A stretch of 64,000 nt of DNA. It comes from JAEUSG01 sp964590225. GTDB lineage: Bacteria > Fibrobacterota > OXYB2-FULL-49-7 > JAEUSG01. Each line of letters opens with the position of its first letter. Positions within the stretch are counted from its first letter, which is position 1. The stretch lies in NCBI GenBank assembly GCA_964590225.1, contig CAZPWS010000006.1, positions 1 to 64,000 on the forward strand, read 5' to 3'. This document shows, in pieces, positions 15,436 to 24,754 of this stretch. The position numbers were made by a program, and so were the translations under genes. The notes under the pieces are model-generated. The model made no database searches. It saw nothing but the letters and a program-made list of their open reading frames with translations, and had not been told where the DNA came from.

Positions 15436-15849
15436 TTATATTGCCAACATCTCTTTTTCGAAATCATAAAGTCTGAACCTGATACTTTTGGCAAGTTTTG
15501 AGGCGCTTCCATTTATCAACTTTGAATACTCCTCAATAACTCTGGATGATTCTTCTGCCCGCTTGAAATTGGCCTCTACAATTTCTCTAACCGTAGCCCT
15601 TTTCATCTCGCCCTCACCGGCTGAGCTTCTGCCTGAGTCACATTCGCTGTTCCTTGAGGCCAAGAGTTCGCCGTCGTTAAAGCATTCTGTAATTTTACGA
15701 ATATCATCTCTGAGACTCTTGAAATGGGCAGCAATATCTCCTCTGTTGTTAATAAATCTCTCCGATTCCTCCAATACACGCAGGGCTTCTCTTAACCTAT
15801 TAAGGTTTGCGTCTAAAACACGCAATAGTAACGAGTTGTTCTCGTCCAT
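15436..15849 (-). CDS. thiD2: Stand-alone ThiD2-family domain protein
   Basis: The 137-aa all-helical protein contains the two mirrored halves of the ThiD2 family: LRVLDANLNRLREALRVLEE near the start and IVEANFKRAEESSRVIEEYSKL in the C-terminal half. A LLASRNSECDSG segment lies between them. ThiD2 is usually the N-terminal part of a ThiD2-ThiE fusion and acts as an HMP-phosphate kinase in thiamine synthesis. Here no ThiE domain follows, so this is a free-standing version. It lies 8 bp after gcvT and 14 bp before the aldo/keto reductase. Recognition is from memory of the family pattern. Confidence 0.7.
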   Translation of the reverse strand: MDENNSLLLRVLDANLNRLREALRVLEESERFINNRGDIAAHFKSLRDDIRKITECFNDGELLASRNSECDSGRSSAGEGEMKRATVREIVEANFKRAEESSRVIEEYSKLINGSASKLAKSIRFRLYDFEKEMLAI

Positions 15850-15857
15850 TCCTAAAT

Positions 15858-16925
15858 TTAGAGAAATTTCCGTTTTACAATTTTTGCCGCCATCCGTCTT
15901 CCTCGAACATCAACCTCGACCATACTATCGATTTTTACAGAAGAATAATTAACAAGAGCAAGCGCTATTCCCCTGTTAAGTAGTGGAGAATGGCCTCCCG
16001 AAGTAATAACGCCAATTTTTTCTGCTCCGATAAATAGGTCACAACCGGCTCTTGGAATACCTTTGTCAACCATTAAAAGTCCTACAAGCTTTCGCTTTAA
16101 CCCTCCTTCTTTACTCTTTATCAAAACAGATTTCCCTGGATAATCGGCAGCTTTATCGAGGGCAACAATCCATCCAAGACCGGCCTCCAAGACATTGATT
16201 TCGGCGGAAATTTCATGACCATAAAGTGTGTAACCCATTTCAAGGCGGAGAGTATCTCGCGCGCCAAGGCCTATCGGCTTAACCCCCTTAGATAACAAAG
16301 CGTCCCATAATTCAACAGCATGGCTGTTATCGATGACAATTTCACAGCCATCTTCGCCAGTGTAGCCCGTTCTTGCAATAATGGCTTCTTTGCCTAAAAT
16401 TTTCGCGTTGTCCGTTAAAGAAAAGTTTTCAAGTTTCGAGAGTGCGCCATTGGTAAGCGAATCGACAATAGCGACAGCCTTTGGTCCCTGCACAGCAATT
16501 ATTGATAATTGATCGCTTCTATTTTCCAGCAATGCACCAACCTTGTTGTGGTCGATAAGCCATTGATAATCCTTGTCCACATTTGAAGCATTTACAATAA
16601 GCATGTATTTTTCGGGTCTAAGATAATAGACAATTAGATCGTCAACCGCTCCGCCATCAGGATAACACAAAAGACAATACATCGCCTTCCCAACGGGAAT
16701 TTGCTTAACATCACAGGTGAGAACCGAATCGAGAAAATCCGCTGCGGCCTTGCCAGAAATAAAAATATTTCCCATGTGCGAAACATCGAAAGCGCCAGAA
16801 CCGTATCGTACGGCCATATGTTCGTCAACAATACCGGAGTACTGTATTGGCATATCAAAACCGGCAAATTCTGCCATTTTTGCGCCAAGTTTCAGATGGG
16901 ATTCATGCAAAGCGGTTGTTTTCAT
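15858..16925 (-). CDS. gcvT: Aminomethyltransferase, glycine cleavage T protein
   Basis: The 355-aa protein has the GcvT layout: HLKLGAKMAEFAGFDMPIQY, an AFDVSHMG folate-site loop, RTGYTGEDGCEI and LGARDTLRLEMGYTLYGHE. It transfers the aminomethyl carbon of glycine to tetrahydrofolate with the P, H and L proteins, none of which is in the window. A GGAG lies eight bases before ATG 16925. I looked for a glycine riboswitch in the 166 bp upstream and did not recognise one. Confidence 0.96.
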   Translation of the reverse strand: MKTTALHESHLKLGAKMAEFAGFDMPIQYSGIVDEHMAVRYGSGAFDVSHMGNIFISGKAAADFLDSVLTCDVKQIPVGKAMYCLLCYPDGGAVDDLIVYYLRPEKYMLIVNASNVDKDYQWLIDHNKVGALLENRSDQLSIIAVQGPKAVAIVDSLTNGALSKLENFSLTDNAKILGKEAIIARTGYTGEDGCEIVIDNSHAVELWDALLSKGVKPIGLGARDTLRLEMGYTLYGHEISAEINVLEAGLGWIVALDKAADYPGKSVLIKSKEGGLKRKLVGLLMVDKGIPRAGCDLFIGAEKIGVITSGGHSPLLNRGIALALVNYSSVKIDSMVEVDVRGRRMAAKIVKRKFL

Positions 16926-17091
16926 AAGACAGCTCCAGATTTTTCTCTATGAAGTACCATACAACACAGTGCACTAAAATAACTTATTTTTAAGGAGGGT
17001 TACCAAACAAACACACTATTGATAAGTGCCGTTTGCTTTCAGAAAATGTCCACTCTTTAGCCTTGCGAATGTAGGCTTTTGAGGTATAAAT

Positions 17092-18543
17092 CTATTTAAG
17101 AAGCACTATTTTTTTTGCAATAACTTCATTGTCTGTCCTAAGGTAAACCAAATATGTTCCGGACGGCAAGTCTCTGGCATCCCATTTTGCTCTTGAAAGA
17201 TTACCCTGTTGCACAAATCGTGTAGATATGTTCTCGATAAACTGCCCCTTAATATCGTAGATAACCGCCGAAAAATGCGACTCACCCTTTTGCTCGGCAG
17301 TAAACTTTACTGTCATAGTTATTGCAGGATTAAAGGGGTTTGGCGACAGGTCAAAATTGACTCCAAGCGAAGTGTTCTCTATGCCTGTTTCCGATTTCGT
17401 GAGTCCGCTGCTATCGAGAAAAGTTAACACAAAGAGAGGCGAAGAACCACCCATTTGAGCAGCCCAGCCTGCGTAGCGACCATCGGAAAGCGGCATCCCT
17501 CTTGACCAGCCAAGAGCATCTGTAGGTGTCGAGTTCCCAACAGTTTTAGTTCCCCATGTACCGTTCGTCATAAGTACGCCAAATTCACCTGTCTGAAGAT
17601 TAATTCTATTTATTGTGTAATCATCCATACCACGCAAAAAACACCAGTTTATCCTTTTGAAATCAGGAAACAAACCCCAGCATGGTTCGTAGCGGAAAGT
17701 CCATGAACTTTGAGTGTAGCTGCCATCGGCTGCTATAATTCGTGCTTTATTATCAACACCACTGTAACAGATATAATTGCCTTGTACATCTATACCGTAA
17801 CATTGGCTTACTCTTGTCCAACCAGAGCCGTTAGGGGGAATTAATTCAGAATCGAAGCCAGTATATATTAGACCATCCCGAAGCCAATAAAGTGGGTGTG
17901 AAGATCTCGGTATAATGCCAAGTTCTCCAATGAGGTTAATTGTAATAATTGGATCAGAAAGAGTAGTCTGATTGGCGATAACAGCGTTACCAGCTGTTGT
18001 TGACCCAAGGCCAGCGATTCTTTCGTACCACCAAATCCCATTTTCTCCGCTATTTTTGAACAACCTCACCACAACATTTGCGTCAACATCAGAAACAAAA
18101 ACACACCCATTACCATCAAGCGGAGAACCAACTGCAATAACTCTGTGATAGGGAATACCAGAAGACCCTGAACAGCCAAGCCTGAGGCGGTGGGCTGGTC
18201 CTGTAAGACCTGGGCTGCCATAGCTTATTCCCTCATTGCCGCTAAGCCAAAAAACCATTTCGTCCGAAGCGCGGATAACTCCTATCGCATTGCTGTGTCT
18301 ATCCACAAAATAAATGTTTCCTTCGCTGTCCGCTCCTGCTCCCCAGAGTGATCTGGCCATTGCTTGTCGCGCCGGACCTCCAAGATTTTCATAATTACCG
18401 GCGAAGGCGGCGTGTTTAACAAAAACGGAGTCGCCAAGTTTTTTTTGCACAAAAGGGATATATTCCATGTCGTTGGAAAAAGCGGCCGAGGCGAAGAATA
18501 CAAAGGCAAAACTGATACATATGGTTTTTATTTTTAATTGCAT
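17092..18543 (-). CDS. Secreted protein with C-terminal FlgD-Ig/T9SS-type sorting tail
   Basis: The 483-aa protein starts with a signal peptide (MQLKIKTICISFAFVFFASA). Its middle has beta-propeller-like blocks such as GADSEGNIYFVDRHSNAIG and DGLIYTGFDSEL. The end is a clear FlgD_ig/T9SS type A tail: LSPNPFNPAITMTVKF, IYDIKGQFIENI, WDARDLPSGTYLVYL, and a basic IAKKIVLLK finish. Such tails direct outer-membrane secretion or attachment in FCB bacteria. It lies 15 bp downstream of another secreted-protein gene in the same orientation. The ligand or substrate is unknown. Confidence 0.85.
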   Translation of the reverse strand: MQLKIKTICISFAFVFFASAAFSNDMEYIPFVQKKLGDSVFVKHAAFAGNYENLGGPARQAMARSLWGAGADSEGNIYFVDRHSNAIGVIRASDEMVFWLSGNEGISYGSPGLTGPAHRLRLGCSGSSGIPYHRVIAVGSPLDGNGCVFVSDVDANVVVRLFKNSGENGIWWYERIAGLGSTTAGNAVIANQTTLSDPIITINLIGELGIIPRSSHPLYWLRDGLIYTGFDSELIPPNGSGWTRVSQCYGIDVQGNYICYSGVDNKARIIAADGSYTQSSWTFRYEPCWGLFPDFKRINWCFLRGMDDYTINRINLQTGEFGVLMTNGTWGTKTVGNSTPTDALGWSRGMPLSDGRYAGWAAQMGGSSPLFVLTFLDSSGLTKSETGIENTSLGVNFDLSPNPFNPAITMTVKFTAEQKGESHFSAVIYDIKGQFIENISTRFVQQGNLSRAKWDARDLPSGTYLVYLRTDNEVIAKKIVLLK

Positions 18544-18558
18544 AACAATATTCTCCCT

Positions 18559-19968
18559 TTAGTTCACTGTGATGATTCTACCCACTATTTTCGAATCTGT
18601 TGTCACGCTCTCTTCCTGCCAGACTACAAGAAAATTACCCATTGCCCCTGCCGATATTTTGGAAAAATCCTGATAATTTGATCCAGTAGCCACTTCGAAA
18701 GGAGGGGCAGAAGCTGTATTATTGCCATCGATTATTATACCAAGAATATCGCAATCGCCTGTTCGTGGTTTTACATTCGGTTGGAGATATCTGTTTACGA
18801 CAAGAACCGACCGCATTCCGTCAAAGTCGATAGAAAGCTGGTTTGGGCGCGGTCCATCAGCTCTGTATCCAAGAGTTGATTGAATTGTATCGTAGTAAAT
18901 TGTCGAAGGAAGGCTTTGAGATGCGATACCGTTTGCGGAAACAGTTGAAATTATCCAGTCTGCCCTGCCCGACAACCCGAAACCGCCATCCATTGCTGTG
19001 CTTGCCGTTATAAATTGCCCATTAACCCCTTTTGCAACATGCGCCAACCTAACATGATACGGCGTTTTATTGTACGCATTACGCATTAGCTCCTTAAGTG
19101 GATACGATTGGAGTGTGCCAGTTGGTTCGCCTGTTGTGGAGTTTACTGTTCGAAGCCAATAATCCCCGTGAAACATAGTGGCATCCTGTCCATATTTTGC
19201 ACCAAAGGTACTCACAATGATCATGCTGTCATTTGTTACTATCGTTGGGGCTTCGGGCTGGATTGCGTATTCGTGCCATCCCTTGCCCTTTTTTCCCGGA
19301 GCAAATGGTGCATTTGCCCAGCTTGCAAGTTTGGTGTCAGTTACAAGTCGAATGATTTCTGTACCATTGGTATCGAGGACAGCTCCATCAGGCGATACTC
19401 GTGTACCATAGATTCGATACTCCGGCATATGTCTTGCGTCAAGCCAAACAACATGGTAGCTGCCTCCCGCGTAAACAACATCGGGATAACATTGATTACT
19501 TGTCCGCTTGGCAGAAACAGGAAAACCATTTGGGTCAATTACTGTTCCATCGCTGCTAATTCTCGCTCCATATATGTCCCAATCTGTATCAGAACGAAGG
19601 TCGTGCCATACTACAAAAAAATCGGTACCATTTGACGCAACTGCTGGCCGTTTCTGAAAATTATTAGCCCCACAAAGTAGAATGCCGTCTGGATCTAAAA
19701 CGGTTCCCGACGCATCCACCCTCGCGCAATAAATATCCTGTGCCCTTATGCCAGTCCCGTCTCCTGTGGGTATTCCCTCCTGCCAGACAACGAGCCATAT
19801 GCCTGATGCTTTTGCATATGCTACTTCTGGAAAATATTGCGATAGTCGGCTTGTAGTATTAGATTGTGAAATATTAAATGGATTCGAGAGCTGCTGACTA
19901 AAGAGAGATGCTGTCAATATGGAGCAGATAAAAATCACAGACACTAATTTAAGCTTTGTTAATTTCAT
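18559..19968 (-). CDS. Secreted repeat protein with recurring WxDxR...DIYGxR blocks
   Basis: From ATG 19968 (AAGGAC just upstream) the 469-aa product has a signal peptide MKLTKLKLVSVIFICSILTA ending near LFSQ. The first ~250 residues contain repeats of ~55 residues of the type VVWHDLRSDTDWDIYGARIS followed by DGTVIDPNG, suggesting a beta-propeller. There is no recognised sorting tail. An upstream in-frame ATG at 20013 would place 15 charged residues before the signal peptide and is unlikely. It is probably co-transcribed with the T9SS-tail protein downstream. No enzymatic motif is visible. Confidence 0.8.
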   Translation of the reverse strand: MKLTKLKLVSVIFICSILTASLFSQQLSNPFNISQSNTTSRLSQYFPEVAYAKASGIWLVVWQEGIPTGDGTGIRAQDIYCARVDASGTVLDPDGILLCGANNFQKRPAVASNGTDFFVVWHDLRSDTDWDIYGARISSDGTVIDPNGFPVSAKRTSNQCYPDVVYAGGSYHVVWLDARHMPEYRIYGTRVSPDGAVLDTNGTEIIRLVTDTKLASWANAPFAPGKKGKGWHEYAIQPEAPTIVTNDSMIIVSTFGAKYGQDATMFHGDYWLRTVNSTTGEPTGTLQSYPLKELMRNAYNKTPYHVRLAHVAKGVNGQFITASTAMDGGFGLSGRADWIISTVSANGIASQSLPSTIYYDTIQSTLGYRADGPRPNQLSIDFDGMRSVLVVNRYLQPNVKPRTGDCDILGIIIDGNNTASAPPFEVATGSNYQDFSKISAGAMGNFLVVWQEESVTTDSKIVGRIITVN

Positions 19969-20076
19969 ATAAAATTGTCCTTTTAACTTTAAGTTTCTAA
20001 ATACTGTAAGCAAATCTAATACAGAAGTCCAATATCCGCAATGGCTTGAACTACATTGTTAGATGGAATAAACTTT

Positions 20077-22161
20077 TTATTTATGGAATAAACCGTTTTT
20101 TCGGTAATCGGACGCTGTAATTCCTTCTGTCTGATGGAATATCTTGGAAAAATAGAGGGGATCGACATAACCCACTTCGATAGCAATGTCATTTATCGTT
20201 TTTTCTGTTGAAAGCAGAAGCTCTTTGGCTTTTTTAATCCTTAAACTATTTAAGTAATTTGAAAACCTTAACCCTTTTTCACGAAAAATTGAATAAAAAA
20301 GGGTTTCGCTGATGCAGATAGCAGCACAAATATCTGGTACTGCCAATTTTTCTGAGCTATGATTGCTGATATAATCGCAAAGGCTTCTAAACACTATCTC
20401 TCTTCTATTTGAATCGACAGTTGTGGTTTTTAAGATCTGTTTTTGCTTAAACATCTTAAGCGATACCACCAATGTTACAACCATGATTATTATAAACGCT
20501 ATTACAATTGTTTTGTTGCTGCTTTTCTTTTTGGTTACATCATAATCTGCAATAAACAGGTTTGACATATTTTCGCGCAATTCCGTTTTGCCATTTGAAG
20601 AGATTGCCCGCCGAGAAGTGCGAATATAGGCATATAATTTCCACCTGCCAGAAAGCGCCTCATCAAGAAGCCGCACCCTGATACTTATTATGCCGGAATC
20701 CAAATCGATGGTTGACTTACCTTCTCGCGTATCGGTATATAGCCCAATTGAGTCAGGGAGAATGGTTTCTGCTTTATAGGAGTTAATGAATGGTCGTTCG
20801 TACGATATTACTTTATTATCACTGCTTAAAGAGAGGTTGATGGGATAGCTTGTTTCGGGGTTGAAAGCGCCTCCTTTTTGCTTTGGTCCAAAATCACCAT
20901 TATATCCATCATGCCGCAAATAAACTAAGACATAGCCAAAATCTGCCTTGTCATATGGTTTTTTCAGTTTAAGCTTTATGTCAAACCATGTTCCAACCGT
21001 AATTATTCCATTATTCTGTGCATTATCAATTATGACAGTATCAATAGTCATAATGCGCCCGGCCCTTTTCCCCATGGGAAATGTAACCAGCCTGCTGGGG
21101 AAACCCCATTCGTCGAAATTGTTTTGCAAAGCAAGGGTAACACCATAAACACCTGAGTCGAGAGGAAAAGACGGCACAAACCTGAAAAAGTCTGATGGGT
21201 CATCTGTTGTAGATTGTGATATTGCTATTGTATCGTCCCCAAGCATGCTGTAAAGACACCATTGCGCACGGAAAATTTGTTCGCCTTGGTAACTACATGC
21301 AACTCTTTCAAAATGAATTACACTTTTACTGTATTGGGCAATGTAGTTTTCGCTGTCGAACATTGGTGGTATGGAGTCAGGAAAGACGACTCCGCCTAAC
21401 GGAGTGGGCGGTATGGGATTTACCCTCTTGTCTGAAATAACAAAGTCATCCATATTCACTACAAGATAAGGCCTTATGGGTTGCTTGTTGACATCTCTAA
21501 AAAAGGAAAAGCTTATGCTGTCCCTAAAGGCAGGATACCCTAAGCGCTTGCTTGTTAGCATTATACCATTTGAAAACAGTTCAAGAATAAGGCTATCTTT
21601 TGAATAAAAACTGCTCCCAATTTCAATATTTCTTGCTTTGCCATCCATTATGTCAAGCGTACAAAGGGGTATTCCTTCTTCGGGTTCTCTTGCTGGGCGA
21701 CTGCTTAAGACAAATTTTGCGGATTCTCCCCGTTTTTTTTCTACCCTTCCTTTAACAAGATAGGTGTATTGGTCATTAAATGAACTTACCTTAAGGGCCA
21801 AAATACCAAGCTGAAATTCATCTTCCTTTTCTATGTTGCTACCAACCGTTCTTATGGAAAATCTCGTCCAGAAAAAATCGCGAAATGGAATTGACCAGCC
21901 TGCATGAAACGGACGGTCTTGTGAATAAAGAACCTTAAGCCCCCATTGTCCGTTTATAGCAGCCATTGAATCGTTTCTGACTGTTTCACCTTTTCTATCG
22001 GAATAAACTTTGATTGGCAAATAATTAACACGACCATCAAAGCTATGCATCAGACATGAATCTGATTCATTAACCCTGTTAAATGGAGTTTCGCCCGTTA
22101 CAATGCCAAAAAAAAGAACAATGGCAAGAAAAAAAATACGGACTCCAATCGTTATAATCAG
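20077..22161 (-). CDS. Membrane-anchored AraC-family regulator with large extracytoplasmic sensor
   Basis: The C-terminal ~100 residues are an AraC/XylS double helix-turn-helix (CISETLFYSIFREKG, TINDIAIEVGYVDPLYFSKI). One membrane helix (IVIAFIIIMVVTLVVSL) precedes it, and ~500 residues of beta-rich sensor lie outside. The first ATG is at 22050, but the same frame is open upstream and encodes a signal-anchor (GVRIFFLAIVLFFGIVTG). The only sensible starts there are CTG 22161 (with AGAAGG five bases upstream) or the following ATT/ATA. I therefore place the start at CTG 22161. The gene begins 33 bp after the recA stop. The architecture suggests direct transcriptional control by an envelope signal, perhaps of the secreted-protein genes next door. 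Confidence 0.8.
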   Translation of the reverse strand: MIITIGVRIFFLAIVLFFGIVTGETPFNRVNESDSCLMHSFDGRVNYLPIKVYSDRKGETVRNDSMAAINGQWGLKVLYSQDRPFHAGWSIPFRDFFWTRFSIRTVGSNIEKEDEFQLGILALKVSSFNDQYTYLVKGRVEKKRGESAKFVLSSRPAREPEEGIPLCTLDIMDGKARNIEIGSSFYSKDSLILELFSNGIMLTSKRLGYPAFRDSISFSFFRDVNKQPIRPYLVVNMDDFVISDKRVNPIPPTPLGGVVFPDSIPPMFDSENYIAQYSKSVIHFERVACSYQGEQIFRAQWCLYSMLGDDTIAISQSTTDDPSDFFRFVPSFPLDSGVYGVTLALQNNFDEWGFPSRLVTFPMGKRAGRIMTIDTVIIDNAQNNGIITVGTWFDIKLKLKKPYDKADFGYVLVYLRHDGYNGDFGPKQKGGAFNPETSYPINLSLSSDNKVISYERPFINSYKAETILPDSIGLYTDTREGKSTIDLDSGIISIRVRLLDEALSGRWKLYAYIRTSRRAISSNGKTELRENMSNLFIADYDVTKKKSSNKTIVIAFIIIMVVTLVVSLKMFKQKQILKTTTVDSNRREIVFRSLCDYISNHSSEKLAVPDICAAICISETLFYSIFREKGLRFSNYLNSLRIKKAKELLLSTEKTINDIAIEVGYVDPLYFSKIFHQTEGITASDYRKNGLFHK

Positions 22162-22194
22162 TTTGGCCTTCTGCCCCCTTTGTACTTCTCTGGC

Positions 22195-23265
22195 CTATTT
22201 TGCTGCTTTTTCTCTCTTTTCCTTTACCTCTTGTTTTGCAGTTTCCTGAGGGTTTTCTTTAATAAGTCCGAGATGTTTTTTAACTCCCATCTCGACTTCA
22301 AGTGATACTTCTGGGTGTTCAACAAGAAAACGGACGGCGTTATCGCGTCCCTGACCAATTCTCTCCTCGTTGTAAGAAAACCATGTTCCGCTTTTCTTGA
22401 CAATGTTAAGATCGGCAGCGGTATCAAGAAGCGTTCCTTCTCTTGAGATGCCAGCGCCATACATGATATCAAATTCAGCCTCTCTGAACGGCGGGGCAAC
22501 CTTATTTTTGACAACCTTCGCCTTCGTTCTTGAACCTTTTAGCGTTTCGCCATCCTTTATTGTAGAGATCCTTCTGATATCGATGCGAACGGAGGCGTAA
22601 AATTTAAGTGCGTTACCGCCCGTAGTTGTTTCTGGATTGCCAAACATTACGCCAATTTTCATTCTTATTTGGTTTATGAAAATAACCACTGTATTGCTCT
22701 TAGAAATAATGCCGGTAAGTTTTCGTAGCGCCTGAGACATTAGGCGAGCCTGTAAGCCCATATGCGAATCGCCCATATCTCCTTCAATTTCGGCAGCTGG
22801 TACGAGCGCGGCAACTGAGTCAACTACAATAACATCGATTGCATTACTTCTTACAAGCGTTTCAGTGATGTTAAGGGCCTGCTCTCCCGTATCTGGTTGT
22901 GAAACAAGCAGATTGTCGGTATCTATCCCCAGCGCCTTTGCGTACCGTGCATCAAAGGCATGTTCGGCATCGATGAAGGCAGCTATGCCGCCATTTCGCT
23001 GCGCTTCGGATATTACATGAAGTGCAAGAGTCGTTTTGCCCGACGATTCCGGCCCAAATATTTCAATAATTCTCCCCCGTGGCAGCCCACCTATTCCAAG
23101 TGCGACATCAAGGTTGATCGCGCCAGTGGAGATGGCCTCTATCTCTTTTAAAGTGCTGTTTTCGTCGCCAAGGCGCATAATTGCACCTTTTCCGTAATCT
23201 TTTTCTATCTGACCCAAGGCAAGTTCTACCGCCCGCCCTCTCGCTGTCTCTTTTTCGTCTGCCAT
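22195..23265 (-). CDS. recA: RecA recombinase
   Basis: The 356-aa protein matches RecA throughout: Walker A GPESSGKTT, the AFIDAEHAFD segment, Walker B VIVVDSVAALVP, loop MGDSHMGLQARLMSQALRKL, FINQIRMKIGVMFGNPETTTGG, and a charged C-terminal tail. It forms the strand-exchange filament and stimulates LexA self-cleavage. TAAGGAG lies just before the ATG. A probable promoter overlapped by a LexA-like palindrome lies about 120 bp upstream. Confidence 0.99.
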   Translation of the reverse strand: MADEKETARGRAVELALGQIEKDYGKGAIMRLGDENSTLKEIEAISTGAINLDVALGIGGLPRGRIIEIFGPESSGKTTLALHVISEAQRNGGIAAFIDAEHAFDARYAKALGIDTDNLLVSQPDTGEQALNITETLVRSNAIDVIVVDSVAALVPAAEIEGDMGDSHMGLQARLMSQALRKLTGIISKSNTVVIFINQIRMKIGVMFGNPETTTGGNALKFYASVRIDIRRISTIKDGETLKGSRTKAKVVKNKVAPPFREAEFDIMYGAGISREGTLLDTAADLNIVKKSGTWFSYNEERIGQGRDNAVRFLVEHPEVSLEVEMGVKKHLGLIKENPQETAKQEVKEKREKAAK

Positions 23266-23384
23266 CGCTTTTACTCCTTATAATTTTAAATAAATGTTTT
23301 GAATGTCCTTTAAGTACACAAAAATATAACGGTAATATGTGACAAAAAATGTCGCATTGGAAATTTTTTTTACGCCTTCATGCT

Positions 23385-23398
23385 TGAACATATGTTCA
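23385..23398. promoter_or_regulatory. LexA-like SOS box upstream of recA
   Basis: TGAACATATGTTCA is a perfect 14-bp palindrome matching the GAAC-N4-GTTC LexA/DinR operator known from Gram-positive and some other phyla. It lies at the expected recA transcription start, directly downstream of a TTGACC/TATATA promoter on the minus strand. It also lies 92 bp before the divergent pfp gene. LexA itself is not in the window. Confidence 0.75.
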
Positions 23399-23399
23399 G

Positions 23400-23429
23400 T
23401 ATATAAAAAGAATCGAAAGTGGTGGTCAA
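23400..23429 (-). promoter_or_regulatory. Probable recA promoter
   Basis: On the minus strand TTGACC (23429-23424) is followed after 18 bp by TATATA (23405-23400). The predicted start falls inside the LexA-like palindrome at 23385-23398, the usual position for repression. The call rests on pattern only. Confidence 0.5.
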
Positions 23430-23489
23430 GTTTTTTATATTTTACACTACAAAAATAAGGCTTCATTTACTCACAGAAAGGATTCATTC

Positions 23490-24710
23490 ATGGCGAAGTT
23501 AGTTGGCAAGGCTCTTGTTGCTCAGGGTGGCGGACCCACCGCTGTAATTAATCAAAGTTTAGTTGGCGTTGTTCTTGAGGCAAGAAAATTTCCCGAAATT
23601 ACACGCGTTTACGGTGCCCGGCATGGGGTAAAAGGCATCTTGAGTGAAGATTTCATCGACCTTACACAGGCAACTACGCACAACCTTGAAAGCGTAGCAG
23701 TAACTCCATCTTCTGCCCTCGGTTCAACAAGGGATAAGCCGGATGTCGAGTATTGCAAAAAAATGTTCAAAATTATGCTCGCTCACGAAATCCGCTATTT
23801 CTTTTATATCGGCGGAAACGACAGCTCCGATACTTGTAGAATTGTTAACGAGGAGGCAAAGGCCATAGGGTACGAGCTTCGCTGCATTCATGTACCTAAA
23901 ACCATAGACAATGACCTTGTTGGTACAGACCATTGCCCTGGTTTTGGTTCGGCAGCCAAGTTTGTAGCGCAGGCTTTTGCCGGAGTAAATCTGGACAACA
24001 AAGCACTTCCAGGCGTTTACATTGGTGTAGTAATGGGACGGCATGCCGGCTTCCTTACCGCGGCAGCGTCACTTGCAAAAAAATTTCCCGACGACGGTCC
24101 GCATCTCATTTATCTGCCGGAAAAAACATTCGATCCCGATAAATTTGTTGTTGATGTTCAGAAAGTTTACGATCGTTACGGTCGCTGTATTGTTGCTGTA
24201 TCCGAAGGCATTCAGGACAAGAATAAAACACCGATAGTTACCTCGCTTAAGAGTGGCCCTGTGGAAAAGGATTCTCACGGGAATGTCCAGCTTTCCGGAA
24301 CTGGTGCACTTGGCGACCTTCTTTCAGATTTAATCAAGGCAAAAACAAAAATAAAGCGAGTTCGTGCCGACACTCTTGGCTATCTGCAACGCTCTTTCCT
24401 TGGCTGTGTTTCGGAAACAGATGCCTCCGAAGCGCGCGAAGTTGGCGAAAAAGCCGTACAGTATGCGGTTTGGCACAGTGTTGACGGTTCGGTTGCCATG
24501 AATCGTGTTGGTGATTACGCTATCGAGTACACACTGCAAAAACTTGATGATGTCGCTGCTAAAACAAAACATATGCCCGACTCTTTTATAAATGCAGAAG
24601 GAAATAATGTAACGGCTGAATTTATTGCCTATGTGCGTCCTCTTGTTGGGGAAATGCCCATACAGGACCGCATAGTTGCGCCAACGGTTCATAAAATAAG
24701 AGGCGAATAA
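23490..24710 (+). CDS. pfp: Pyrophosphate-dependent 6-phosphofructokinase
   Basis: The 406-aa protein has the phosphofructokinase fold. YIGGNDSSDT carries Asp where ATP-dependent enzymes have Gly, and PKTIDNDL has the Lys typical of PPi-dependent enzymes. PGFGSAAKF and GRHAGFLTAAASLA follow. It phosphorylates fructose 6-phosphate reversibly with pyrophosphate in glycolysis/gluconeogenesis. A GAAAGG lies upstream of ATG 23490. The class II aldolase gene for the next glycolytic step follows in the same orientation. Confidence 0.95.
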   Translation: MAKLVGKALVAQGGGPTAVINQSLVGVVLEARKFPEITRVYGARHGVKGILSEDFIDLTQATTHNLESVAVTPSSALGSTRDKPDVEYCKKMFKIMLAHEIRYFFYIGGNDSSDTCRIVNEEAKAIGYELRCIHVPKTIDNDLVGTDHCPGFGSAAKFVAQAFAGVNLDNKALPGVYIGVVMGRHAGFLTAAASLAKKFPDDGPHLIYLPEKTFDPDKFVVDVQKVYDRYGRCIVAVSEGIQDKNKTPIVTSLKSGPVEKDSHGNVQLSGTGALGDLLSDLIKAKTKIKRVRADTLGYLQRSFLGCVSETDASEAREVGEKAVQYAVWHSVDGSVAMNRVGDYAIEYTLQKLDDVAAKTKHMPDSFINAEGNNVTAEFIAYVRPLVGEMPIQDRIVAPTVHKIRGE

Positions 24711-24754
24711 TAGTACAAAGAAAAACAATTAACAAAAAGATGGAGAAATTAACA

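Noticed and set aside
16926..17091. Possible glycine riboswitch before gcvT
   Set aside because: I could not find the aptamer core or paired stems; only a normal ribosome site is seen.
20014..20076. Alternative start of the 469-aa secreted protein at ATG 20013
   Set aside because: It would place a charged extension in front of a normal signal peptide and lacks a ribosome site.
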